Assembly: GCA_001275005.1 (NCBI GenBank)
Contig: JWZX01003004.1
Coordinates: 1 to 26,077, forward strand
Direction of reading: 5' to 3'
DNA length: 26,077 bases
DNA from: Chrysochromulina tobinii
Taxonomy: Eukaryota > Haptophyta > Prymnesiales > Chrysochromulinaceae
The translations under genes were made by a program, and so were the position numbers. Below the pieces are notes generated by a model. It worked only from the letters and a program-made list of their open reading frames with translations. It was not told where the DNA came from and did no database searches. Below are positions 18,242 to 26,077 of the stretch, in pieces (position 1 is the stretch's first letter; every line of letters begins with the position of its first letter).

Positions 18242-18339
18242 GATTGGATGTATCCTGCGCAAATGTAACACCAGTTAGCTCGCAGCGTATCTGTTGGCTC
18301 GTGCGATCAACACAAAGGCCGACATACCGCTCGACGGAG

Positions 18340-18349
18340 CCAAATTTGG
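18340..18349. promoter_or_regulatory. CArG-like box 1 (CCAAATTTGG)
   Basis: Exact, fully palindromic CC(A/T)6GG in a GC-rich genome; see the region entry at 18242-18557. Confidence 0.45.
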
Positions 18350-18372
18350 ATGGAAACCGAGTCGGCTACAGT

Positions 18373-18382
18373 CCATATTTGG
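18373..18382. promoter_or_regulatory. CArG-like box 2 (CCATATTTGG)
   Basis: Exact CC(A/T)6GG, identical to a well-known SRF-type site, 33 bp from box 1. Confidence 0.45.
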
Positions 18383-18557
18383 TACTACACGTCTCTTGCA
18401 TGTCAAAAAGAAGGACACACGAACAGCATGGTTGAGTTTGGTTTTGGGTATTGAGAAACGTAGTTCAGTATGAATACAGTACGCATTCAACTCTTTTTCT
18501 GAGTCTCGTCACACACGTGGCAGTCCCTCCACGAGGGCCGAGCAGACGAGCCGCGGC

Positions 18558-21500
18558 ATGGGCCGCGAGAAGCAAGAGCAGCTTTCGACCAAGGAGGCAA
18601 AGAAGAAGGCGGTGGAGGAGGCCGCCAAGCCTCCGCCGCCCGAAGAGCCGAAGCGCAAGCTCAACAAGATCAGGACCAACGTGCACGTCGCCAAGGTGGA
18701 CCGCGTTGTCACCTTGGCCGCGGTGCCGGCGGCAGGCAAGGATGGTGGCGGAGGCAAGGGTGGCGCCTCCACGACCGCCGCCGCGGCTGGGGACTGGGTA
18801 TGCCCGGCTTGCACCGCCGAATGCTTCGCCTCGCGCACCGAGTGCTTCCGCTGCAAGACGCCGCGGCCCAAGGATGATGGCATCACGGTCATGCCAGCAT
18901 CCAAGGCGCCAGTGGCATTGGCCGCCGCCAAGGCGGCAGCAGCCGGCAGCAGCGGCGTCGGCGTCGGCGTCGGTGGCGTCGGTGGCGTCGGTGGCGGCGG
19001 TGGCGGCGCACCGGGCACCTCGTCGGGCACGTCGTCAGAGGCGGCCGAGGTGACCATCATCCTCAAGGAGTGGCAGCGGCTGCCGCGCCAGCTGCTCCAG
19101 CAGCACACGGATAAGGCCAAGGCGCCCAAGCCCGACTTCCAGCTGCACCGTGTACGCGGCGAGCTGCGCGGGCGCGTCAAGCTCTGCCTGCCTAAGGAAC
19201 TCGCCGCCCCCGAGACGACCTTCGACTGCCCGCTCGCCGCCCTCTCCAGCCAAGATGCGTACCAGAAGGCCGCGCTCTATGCGCTCTACCAACTTGGACC
19301 GACGATTGCGCACCACCGCGTGCTGCCCGATCCCTACCGCGAGATCTGGGTGGGCTGGCAGACTGAGCCTCCTCCGCCGCCGCCAGGCGCGCCAGGCAGC
19401 GGAGTGGGCGGCGGAGGTGGCGGCGGCGGCGGCGGCGGCGGAGGCGGCGGAGGCGGCGGGCGGCGCGGCGGCGAGGGCGACGAGCGTGCCGAGGACTGGG
19501 TGTGCCCAGGCTGCACGGCGAGCGTCTTCGGCTCCAAGGACGCCTGCTTCCGCTGCCAGACACCGCGCCCCTCGGGGTACGGCTCAAAAGACAAAGCTCT
19601 CTCGCTGACCATCTCTGCTGAGGGGCGTGAGGCGGCCCTGCAAGCGCTCGCCATGGCGGTGGGCGCTGCGGCCTCCTCCGCGGCCGGCACGGAGACCTCC
19701 GCCACCGCTGTGGCCGCCGATGCCAAGCTGGTGAACGAGCTGCGTGCGCTCGGCTTCGCGGCAGACGCAGCGGACGCGGCGGCGCGGCACGTGCGCGCAA
19801 CCTCTGGTACCGAAGCGGATGCGGGCGGCGGCGGAGGCGCTGGTGGCGGAGGCAGCGGCGGCGCTGGCTCGCGCACGAAAAAAGACCGCGCGATCGATTG
19901 GCTGTGCCTCATGCTGCCTGAGCAGGTGGGAGACGCGCTGCTCGCGACTCTGAGTGTCCTCTGATTGCCGTCTGATTGCGTCCCTCATTGCATGCAGGAG
20001 CTACCGCTCGCCTTCCAAGTGAAGCAGCGTGTGCAGATTGTCAAGGCCGCCGACCGTACGCCCAAGCCGCCGCCGCCGCCGCCGCCGCCGCCGGTGCCGA
20101 CAGCACCAGGAAAGGCCGCCGCGGACGCGGCCGAGGTGGTGCCGACCCAATTAACGGCGCAATTAACGGCCGAGGTGGTGCCGACCCCTTTGCAGAGCGC
20201 GCCGTCGGCAGCGCCCAAGGCTCTGGCAGGTGCGAGTGCGGCGCAGCGGGCGCTCACGGCGTGTGGTTTCAGCCGAGCGGATGTGGACGCGGCTCTCATG
20301 CTGGCTCGAGGCGATGAGTTGGGTGCGCGGATGCTGCTTCTGTCGCTGCTGGCACGCCAAGCTCGGCGGACGCTCGCACCCTCTCTGGTGCCCTTGGGCG
20401 GCGGTGCGAGCGTCGTCGTGGGCGGCGGTGCGGACGAGGACGAGGGCGACGAAGACGAGGACGAGCACGAGGATGTTCACGACGTCGCGTCGGCCATGGG
20501 CGAGGAGGAGCTGCGAGCGGTGGCCGAAGAAGAGAAGGAGGTGCTCCGGGCGATTTATGGGGAGGCATTCCGCGAAGAGGAGGCGCCTGTGGCCGACGGC
20601 ACGCTGGTGCGAATGATGCATGTGCATCTCGAGAGCTTGCCCATCGCCGGCACGCTGACACTGCACATCACCGATGGAGCGGCGTGGCCTGATTCCCACA
20701 GCGCCGCAGAGGGCGGCGCGAGTTGTCCACAGGACGGGACGGCGACGAGCGCGACGAGGGGCGCGCACTACCCGCAGCGGGCGGCGCTGCCCTTGTTTGT
20801 GCCCTCGGAGCGCGGGGCCTTGCCGCCGCAGGCGTGCCTCGCAATCACTTACGCTCTCGCATGCAAGGCGCGCAAGCTCGCGCGGACCGCTGCGCCGGCC
20901 ATGTACGAGCTGGCCACGTGGCTTGAGGAGGCTGCGCTGGCTGAGGTTGCCGTGGCCGCTCGAGCTGGCCACGTGGCGCCTCCGCCCGCGCTGCTCGCGT
21001 CGTCAGCGCTCGAGGCAGCGCCTGCGGCGGGAGACGGCGGTGTGAAGCGACCGTGTGAAGACGGCGGTGAAGCGACCGGCGAGGCCGAGGCCGCCGTGGA
21101 GGACGTGAGCGACCGTGTGAGTGAGGGCGGCGTGAGCGTGAGCGACTTGTCCGAAGCTACGACGGTGCTTGCCGCCGTCGGTCGAGGTGCTGGCACACAA
21201 GGCGGTCGCAACAGCGCCAAGGAGGGGCGCGCCGGGGGCGCGAGCGGCGAGCGGCGCGCTCGCTTCGGCCGTGAGCCTCAGCCGATAGACCCGACGAGTG
21301 AGGCATGCAAGCGGGCGAATGCCTCGCTTCTTTCGGAGCAGCAGCGGCTGGACAGTAGTCCCGACGAGGCACGCCGCAGGCTGCCCGCGTACGGCGCGCG
21401 CGCTGAGCTCCTCGAAGCACTGCGCAAGTCGCGAGTCGTGGTCGTCTCTGGAGAGACTGGCTGCGGCAAGTCGACGCAGGTGCCGCAGTATCTGCTCGAG

Positions 21501-23692
21501 GACATGTGCGCGGCGGGGCGGGGCGGCGAGTGCTCGATCGTCGTGACGCAGCCCCGTCGCATCGCCGCCATTGCGCTGGCGGAGCGTGTGGCGAGTGAAC
21601 GTGGCGGCGGCAAGGCGGGGGGCGTGGTGGGCTATGCCGTTCGCCTCGAGTCCAAGGTGACGATGGACGTGACGAGGCTGCTCTTCTGTACCACCGGCGT
21701 GCTCTTGCAGCGGCTGCGCACCGACCCGACGCTGCGCGAGCTCTCGCACGTGGTGATCGACGAAGTGCACGAGCGGTCGCTCGATTCCGACTTTCTGCTC
21801 ATCGTGCTGCGCGATGCCCTCGCTGCCAATCCCAACCTTCGCGTCGTGCTCATGTCGGCCACTCTCAACGCCGCCGGCTTCGCCGCCTACTTTGGCGGTG
21901 CCGCCATGCTCCACATCCCGGGTCGAACGTTCCCCATCGACGACTACTTTCTCGAAGATGCGATCGAAGCGACGGGCTACGTCGCGCGCGGCAAGCTGCT
22001 CCTGCGGGGTGAGGAGGCGGAGGAGGAGCTCGCCCCCCTCGCCGAGCAGCTGAGCACCGCCGCCACCGCCGCTGCCGCCGCCGACGCCGCAACGGTCGAA
22101 GCCGCCGCGGACGTCTCTGTGGCCGACGTGGCCTCGGGCGGTGCCTATTCCGACCGGACGAAGAAGGCGCTGCAGACACTACCCGCCGGCCAGGTACCCT
22201 CGGCGCTGCTGATGACCGCAGATGACCGCAGATGACCGCAGATGACCGCTGATGACCGCTGATGACCGCTGATGACCGCTGATGACCGCTGATGACCGCT
22301 GATGACCGCTGATGACCGCAGATGACCGCTGATGACCGCTGATGACCGCTGATGACCGCAGATGACCGCTGATGACCGCTGATGACCGCTGATGACCACT
22401 GATTGCCGCTGATCGCCAGGTACCCTCGGAGCTCGTCGCGGCGCTCCTCTCGAAGGTCGATGATGACGCGACGGAGGAGGAGCGCACCCTGGCCGCGAGC
22501 GCCAAGGGTGGTGGTGGTGGTGGCGGTGGCGGTGGTGGTGGTGGCGTGGGCGGCTTTGGGCGCGGCGCGGTACTGATCTTCCTTCCAGGTGTCCCCGAGA
22601 TACGCCGGCTCCAGCAAGACCTTGCACGCAGCCCGAACGCCACACGCTGGCTGCTGCTGCCGCTGCACGGCGAGCTCCCCGCGCAGGAGCAGCGCAAAGT
22701 CTTTCAACGGCCGCCTCCCTCGCAACGCAAGGTCATTCTGGCGACCAACGTGGCGGAGACCTCGCTGACCATCGACGACGTCACCGTGGTCATCGACACA
22801 GGCCGTGTCAAGCAGGCGAGCTACGATGCGCTCCACTCGGCGGCTGAGTGCCACTGCGTGCATGCTGAGTGCCACTGAGTGCCACTGAGTGCATGCTGAG
22901 TGCCACTGAGTGCCACTGAGTGCCACTGAGTGCCACTGAGTGCCACTGAGTGCCACTGAGTGCCACTGAGTGCCACTGAGTGCCACTGAGTGCCACTGAG
23001 TGCCACTGAGTGCCACTGATTGCCTCCCTCATCAGGCGAGCTACGATGTGCTCAACTCGGCGGCCACGCTCGAGGAGACCTGGGCACCCCGAGCCTCGCG
23101 CCGTCAGCGGCGCGGGCGCGCGGGACGCACGCGCCACGGCCAGTACTGGGCCCTCTACTCGCGTGCGCAAGAGCGACGGCTGCCGGAGCAGGCGCCGCCT
23201 GAGATCCTTCGTGTGCCCCTCGAGAACCTGTATTTGCAGGTGAGGGGGCCCTTGGGCTGTGACTGGACGTGACTTGACGCGACTTGACGTGCCTTGACGT
23301 GACTTGACGTGACTTGACGTGACTTGACGCGACTTGACGTGCCTTGACGTGCCTGTCCTTCCTACAGGTGATGGCCCTTGGGCTGGGCAATGGCGACGCG
23401 CGTGCCTTTCTGCGTCGCGCGCTCGACCCGCCCACCGATACGGCGCTCGAACACGCCGCGGCCGCGCTGCACCGTGTGGGCGCCCTCAAAGGAGGAGCCG
23501 CACCCCCGCCCGTGGGCGAGTCGGCTCCACAGGCCCTCACAGCGCCCATTCGCGCCAGAGTGGACGCCTGGACGAACGCCAAGAAGGTCAAGGACTACAA
23601 GAAGGCCGATGCGATCCGAGACGAGCTTCGCAAGGCGGCCATCGATGTCGAGCGCGCCGCCGCGCAGATGCGGCAGGAGGCGGGGGGCACCA

Positions 23693-23738
<46 letters not shown>

Positions 23739-24862
23739 GACCCTCGCCGCAGGCTCCGCTACGCGAAGAATTGACGCCGTTGGGCTCGCACCTGGCGCGT
23801 ATGCCGCTCGAGCCGCGTGTGGGCAAGATCCTCATCTATGGCGCCCTGCTCGGTTGCATCGACCCGGCGCTCACGATTGCGGCCGCCATGAGCCTCTCGC
23901 GCTCGCCATTCCTCACGCCCCACGAGCGACGACAGGAGGCCGCCACCGCGCGCGCCGACTTTGTCCGCGATCGGTCGGACCACCTCGCCTTGCTCCGCGC
24001 TTACGAAGCCTGGGAGCTCGAGTACGAGCTCTAATTGCCTCTGATGGCCTCTGATGGCCTCTGATGGCCTCTGATGGCCTCTGATGGCCTCTGATGTCCT
24101 CTGATGGCCTCCTTCATTAGGTACGATGTCGTTGGATCGCATGCGGCACGACGCTTTGCCGAGGCGCACTTCTTATCTCCGAACGGGATGGAAGAGCTCC
24201 ACGGCCTCCGACGCACACTCGGCGCACAATTGGCCGACATTGGGTTTGCCCGCTCGAGCGCACAGGCAGCCGAGCGTGCCGAAGCCAATGAGTCCGCCAC
24301 TCAGCCCACCACTCAGCCGGCGAGCGAGTCGCCCAACCTCGTGCGCGCGCTCGTGTGTGCCGGCCTCTACCCCAATTTGGTACGTGTGCGCATGCCCGAT
24401 ACCAAGTACGTGGCTACCGCGCAGGGCGCCATCGAGGCTGCCAATGACGACGCGCGCGCCATTCGCTTCTACACGCTCCCCAATTCGCGCGTCTTCTTGC
24501 ACCCGAGCTGCGCCCTCTTCACCGAGACAGCCTTCAACGCCCGCTGGCTCGTCTACACGTCGAAGCAGCAGGTGGCCGCTGAGAAGGTCTACGTGCGCGA
24601 CGTGAGTGCGGTCTCGCCGCTCGCCCTGCTCCTCTTCGGCGGAGAGGTGCAGGTGAGTCATAGCAGCGGCACCGTCACCATCGACGGCCAAATCTCCTTC
24701 GAGGCACCCGGGCGTGTCGCGGTGCTCGTGCGGGAGCTGCGCGCAGAGCTCGATAAGCTTCTCGCCGAGAAGCTCGCGGACCCGTCCCTCGAGATCGGGA
24801 CGCACCCTGTGGTCAAGGCCATCGTCAACCTCATCAACACGGAGCGTGCGGGCTTCTCATGA
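18558..24862 (+). CDS. DExH-box RNA helicase, DHX57/DHX29-like, with two RanBP2 zinc fingers (7 exons)
   Basis: Exons: 18558-19925, 19998-22193, 22420-22815, 23036-23239, 23368-23679, 23753-24021, 24121-24862, giving 1828 codons plus stop. Domains: RanBP2 fingers at about 78-104 (CPAC..CFRC) and 311-337 (CPGC..CFRC); a dsRBD-like segment (about 190-250); UBA (about 391-456, ending DWLCLMLPEQ/ELPLAF across intron 1); a second UBA-like helix set (about 538-575); RWD (about 620-780); helicase motifs I GETGCGKST (941), II DEVH (1044), III SAT, V NVAETSLT (about 1297) and VI QRRGRAGR (1344); winged helix/HA2 (ALGLG, LTPLGSHLA); and a C-terminal OB region. This is the architecture of DHX57-type helicases, known to bind and unwind structured RNA in an ATP-dependent way. 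The Gly tracts and a CysRS-like insert (about 1450-1480) are unusual. The junction at 23680-23752 is inferred. Confidence 0.9.
19926..19997 (+). other. Helicase intron 1 (72 bp)
   Basis: GT-AG, phase 0. Removing it joins DWLCLMLPEQ to ELPLAF, matching the conserved family sequence. Contains CTGATTGCC-like units and TCCCTCATTGCATGCAG. Confidence 0.9.
22194..22419 (+). other. Helicase intron 2 (226 bp, 10-bp array)
   Basis: GT-AG, phase 0. Nineteen units of GATGACCGCT or close variants fill 22211-22400. CCAGGTACCCTCGG is present at both intron ends, so the exact cut is fixed only by the GT-AG rule. Confidence 0.93.
22816..23035 (+). other. Helicase intron 3 (220 bp, GC-AG, 10-bp array)
   Basis: Phase 0, donor CAG/GCGAGC. 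The intron's first 29 bases match the next exon's first 29 bases at all but two or three sites, and no GT alternative exists within the duplicated block. The interior is about fifteen GAGTGCCACT units; the end is TGCCTCCCTCATCAG. Confidence 0.9.
23240..23367 (+). other. Helicase intron 4 (128 bp, GACTTGACGT array)
   Basis: GT-AG, phase 0. The interior is a 10-bp array of GACTTGACGT type. The intron starts GTGAGGGGGCCCTTGGGCTG; the next exon starts GTGATGGCCCTTGGGCTG. It ends CTTCCTACAG. Confidence 0.92.
23680..23752 (+). other. Helicase intron 5 (73 bp, inferred GC-AG, GGC tract)
   Basis: The reading frame must shift by one between RDELRKAAIDVERAA and LTPLGSHLA. A GC-AG intron with donor GAG/GCGGGG and acceptor GCCGCAG/GCTCC restores frame, is phase 0 and has the usual minimum length. 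A simple indel in the (GGC)n tract is the alternative. Confidence 0.5.
24022..24120 (+). other. Helicase intron 6 (99 bp, GATGGCCTCT array)
   Basis: GT-AG, phase 2. Six to seven units of CTGATGGCCT; ends GGCCTCCTTCATTAG. The intron starts GTACGAGCTC; the next exon starts GTACGATGTC. Confidence 0.9.
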
Positions 24863-24906
24863 GGATTCGTCAACCTCATCAACACGGGGCGTGCGGGCGT
24901 CTCATG
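24808..24906 (+). repeat. ~45-bp tandem duplication spanning the helicase stop codon
   Basis: GTCAACCTCATCAACACGG...CTTCTCATGAGG is repeated immediately downstream with a few changes (GGGGCGTGCGGGCGTCTCATGAGG). The duplicated unit includes the TGA, so the second copy is noncoding. Confidence 0.9.
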
Positions 24907-25456
24907 AGGCTCGGGTAGAGAGCTTCCAAATGGCGTCGACGCCGATGGTGCCATCTGCCGCGGCACGGTCCTCCATGCTGGGTTGTGGTGCGCCGCCGTC
25001 AATGGGCGCCCCCGCCGGCGCACTCTGCACGCTCTGCTCCGCCCCCATGATCTGGTTTGTGGCACGTGCCTCGTCGCGGAGGAAGGGGTACGTACCTTCT
25101 AGCACCCGGCCTCATGTTTTCCCCCAAGGTTTTCCCGCACACGACAGGAAACGAAAATATCGCTCTTTCACAACCGTCTTCTCTGTGCATCACACTTGTT
25201 AGGGATGTTAAGTAATAATCAGCCCCGAGAGCTGGCCTTGTGAGGCCGAGCTCTGAGTCCCTGAGTGTGAGGCGCCGAGAGACGGCGGTCGGGACGGAGG
25301 TTAAGGCGGTCGGGCGGTGTCGTGCGGTCACTGGTTTGAATCCCTCATGGGTGGGAGGGTGGTCGGTTTTTGGCAGCTGGTGTATCCAAGCTTGTAAGCT
25401 TTTCATGAAGGCTGCCCTGTTCGGTAGGACGGTCGGTGATGACTGTGGTAGCTCGG
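24863..25456. other. Convergent intergenic region
   Basis: Holds the second copy of the stop-codon duplication, a short coding-like stretch around 24931-25090 with Cys pairs, and the dispersed element at 25173-25262. No complete gene is supported. Confidence 0.55.
25173..25262 (+). repeat. Dispersed element, copy 2 (also at 7955-8041)
   Basis: Shares ordered blocks with copy 1. Here AGAGCTGGCC and GGCCGAGCTCT form a ten-pair stem with one bulge around TTGTGA. It lies about 310 bp 3' of the helicase stop and about 195 bp from the recombinase stop. Confidence 0.7.
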
Positions 25457-26077
25457 TTAGAACGGAACGAGGACCGTAAGGTCCAGTTTGACATCTGCGA
25501 AAGGCAGGCCGCGGTCGTCTGCGGCTTCGACGAAGCGTACGATGGCGGCGTTTGGGCGCTGGAGCGTCGTGATGAGTGCGGTCCATCCCAGCCCCCCATG
25601 CTCTGTGCATGGGTAGGTGGGCCAGCACGCGGCGGGCACGCGCACGCGGCGTCCGACTGCGTTGGTAGCGGTCAGCGGTGACGAGTCAGGCGGTGCAGGC
25701 GGTGGCGCTGCTGTGTCGCCCGCGTCGCGGTCGGCGTTGTCAAGCACGTGACGCGCCCGCGCTGGGATGTTTCCGCCAAAGGCGTGTAGCAAGGCGATGT
25801 TGCCTTCGCTGTTGCACACCTTGGGCACGGTGGAAGCGCGCACTGCGTCGACGACCGCCTTTTCGGCCTTGTCGACCCAATTGATGTGAAGCGACGTGCC
25901 GTGAAGCGCATAGATCTTTAGCGACTCCGGGTTGGCCCATCGGCAGATCATTTGGATGACGTCGTCGGCACAGCCGGCGGCTTTCAGCGCGGTGGCGAGC
26001 CCACTGCGCAACGAGTGCCATGAGTAGCATGAGGCGACCTTATCGCCGTACAGGCGCACGAGCGCAGCATGCAACAT
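25457..26077 (-). CDS. Tyrosine recombinase, C-terminal part (partial at right edge)
   Basis: The frame enters from the right edge, so the Met at 26077 may be internal. In the visible 206 residues, SWHSLRSGLATALKAAG supplies the His-x-x-Arg of the catalytic box. ICRWANPESLKIYALHG supplies the Trp/His-position residue and the nucleophilic Tyr (visible residue 56). These are hallmarks of phage-integrase-fold recombinases as found in eukaryotic Crypton- and DIRS-like elements. After a Pro-rich linker, a C-terminal module (VGRRVRVPAACWP, EHGGLGWTALI, LPFADVKLDLTVLVPF) resembles an SH3/Tudor-like barrel. This module is unusual for the family and could target the enzyme to chromatin. Host-domesticated versus active element cannot be told from this fragment. 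Confidence 0.85.
   Translation of the reverse strand: MLHAALVRLYGDKVASCYSWHSLRSGLATALKAAGCADDVIQMICRWANPESLKIYALHGTSLHINWVDKAEKAVVDAVRASTVPKVCNSEGNIALLHAFGGNIPARARHVLDNADRDAGDTAAPPPAPPDSSPLTATNAVGRRVRVPAACWPTYPCTEHGGLGWTALITTLQRPNAAIVRFVEAADDRGLPFADVKLDLTVLVPF

Larger units (their letters stand above)
18242..18557. promoter_or_regulatory. Divergent promoter region with two CArG-like boxes
   Basis: A 316-bp gap between the SnoaL-like gene (minus) and the helicase gene (plus). It holds CCAAATTTGG (18340-18349) and CCATATTTGG (18373-18382), both exact matches to the CArG consensus CC(A/T)6GG bound by MADS/SRF proteins in other eukaryotes. Their starts are 33 bp apart, about three helical turns. 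Use by either gene is inferred. Confidence 0.5.

Noticed and set aside
21865-23016. Minus-strand frame with repeated SGTQWHSVAL and SSAVISGHQR
   Set aside because: Antisense translation of the 10-bp intron arrays and helicase exons.
22211-23020. CRISPR-like appearance of regular short repeats
   Set aside because: Units are contiguous 10-bp satellites without spacers and lie inside spliceosomal introns of a helicase gene.
25333-25346. tRNA or SINE B-box-like GGTTTGAATCCC
   Set aside because: No matching A box, acceptor stem or cloverleaf could be built around it, and it is not shared with the other copy of the nearby dispersed element.

Overview
This window looks like nuclear DNA from a GC-rich microbial eukaryote, most likely an alga. 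A haptophyte-type genome (Emiliania/Prymnesium/Chrysochromulina group) fits best, but that is inference; a dinoflagellate or pelagophyte is not excluded. The evidence is: spliceosomal introns with GT-AG and some GC-AG ends; long proteins with low-complexity Gly, Ala and Pro tracts; a Ser-Pro-rich extracellular protein; a DHX57/DHX29-type DExH helicase with RanBP2 fingers; and a PHD-finger chromatin protein. No rRNA, tRNA or CRISPR was found.

Layout: (1) 1-4360, minus: one uninterrupted frame of at least 1453 codons that runs off the left edge. It encodes an acidic, repeat-rich protein with a Ser/Pro-rich extracellular-type end. (2) 4361-5360: divergent intergenic region with strong hairpins. 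(3) 5361-7745, plus: intronless protein with two copies of a methyltransferase-like module. (4) 8203-15033, minus: a 12-exon gene for a ~1838-residue chromatin-type protein with Gly/RS-rich N-terminus, two UBA domains, a Tudor-like domain, a divergent C5-methyltransferase-like core and a C-terminal PHD finger. (5) 15492-17231, plus: membrane-anchored or secreted FAD amine oxidase. (6) 17657-18241, minus: small secreted SnoaL/CaMKII-association-like protein. (7) 18558-24862, plus: 7-exon gene for a ~1828-residue DExH RNA helicase. (8) 25457 to the right edge, minus: C-terminal part of a tyrosine recombinase, a likely mobile element.

The most interesting signal is in the 17 introns of the two split genes. 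Most carry sense-oriented short tandem arrays (10-12 bp, CTGATGACC type). Most end in nearly the same 3' block (CTGATGGCCTCCCTCATCAG). Many begin with a degraded copy of the first 10-29 bases of the next exon. This looks like a family of introner-like introns flanked by target duplications. The same features are absent from the intronless neighbours.

Exon structures were derived by hand. All junctions keep frame and restore known domain motifs (UBA, PHD, helicase motifs V-VI, OB region). The exceptions are one methyltransferase-gene junction and one helicase junction, marked as tentative.
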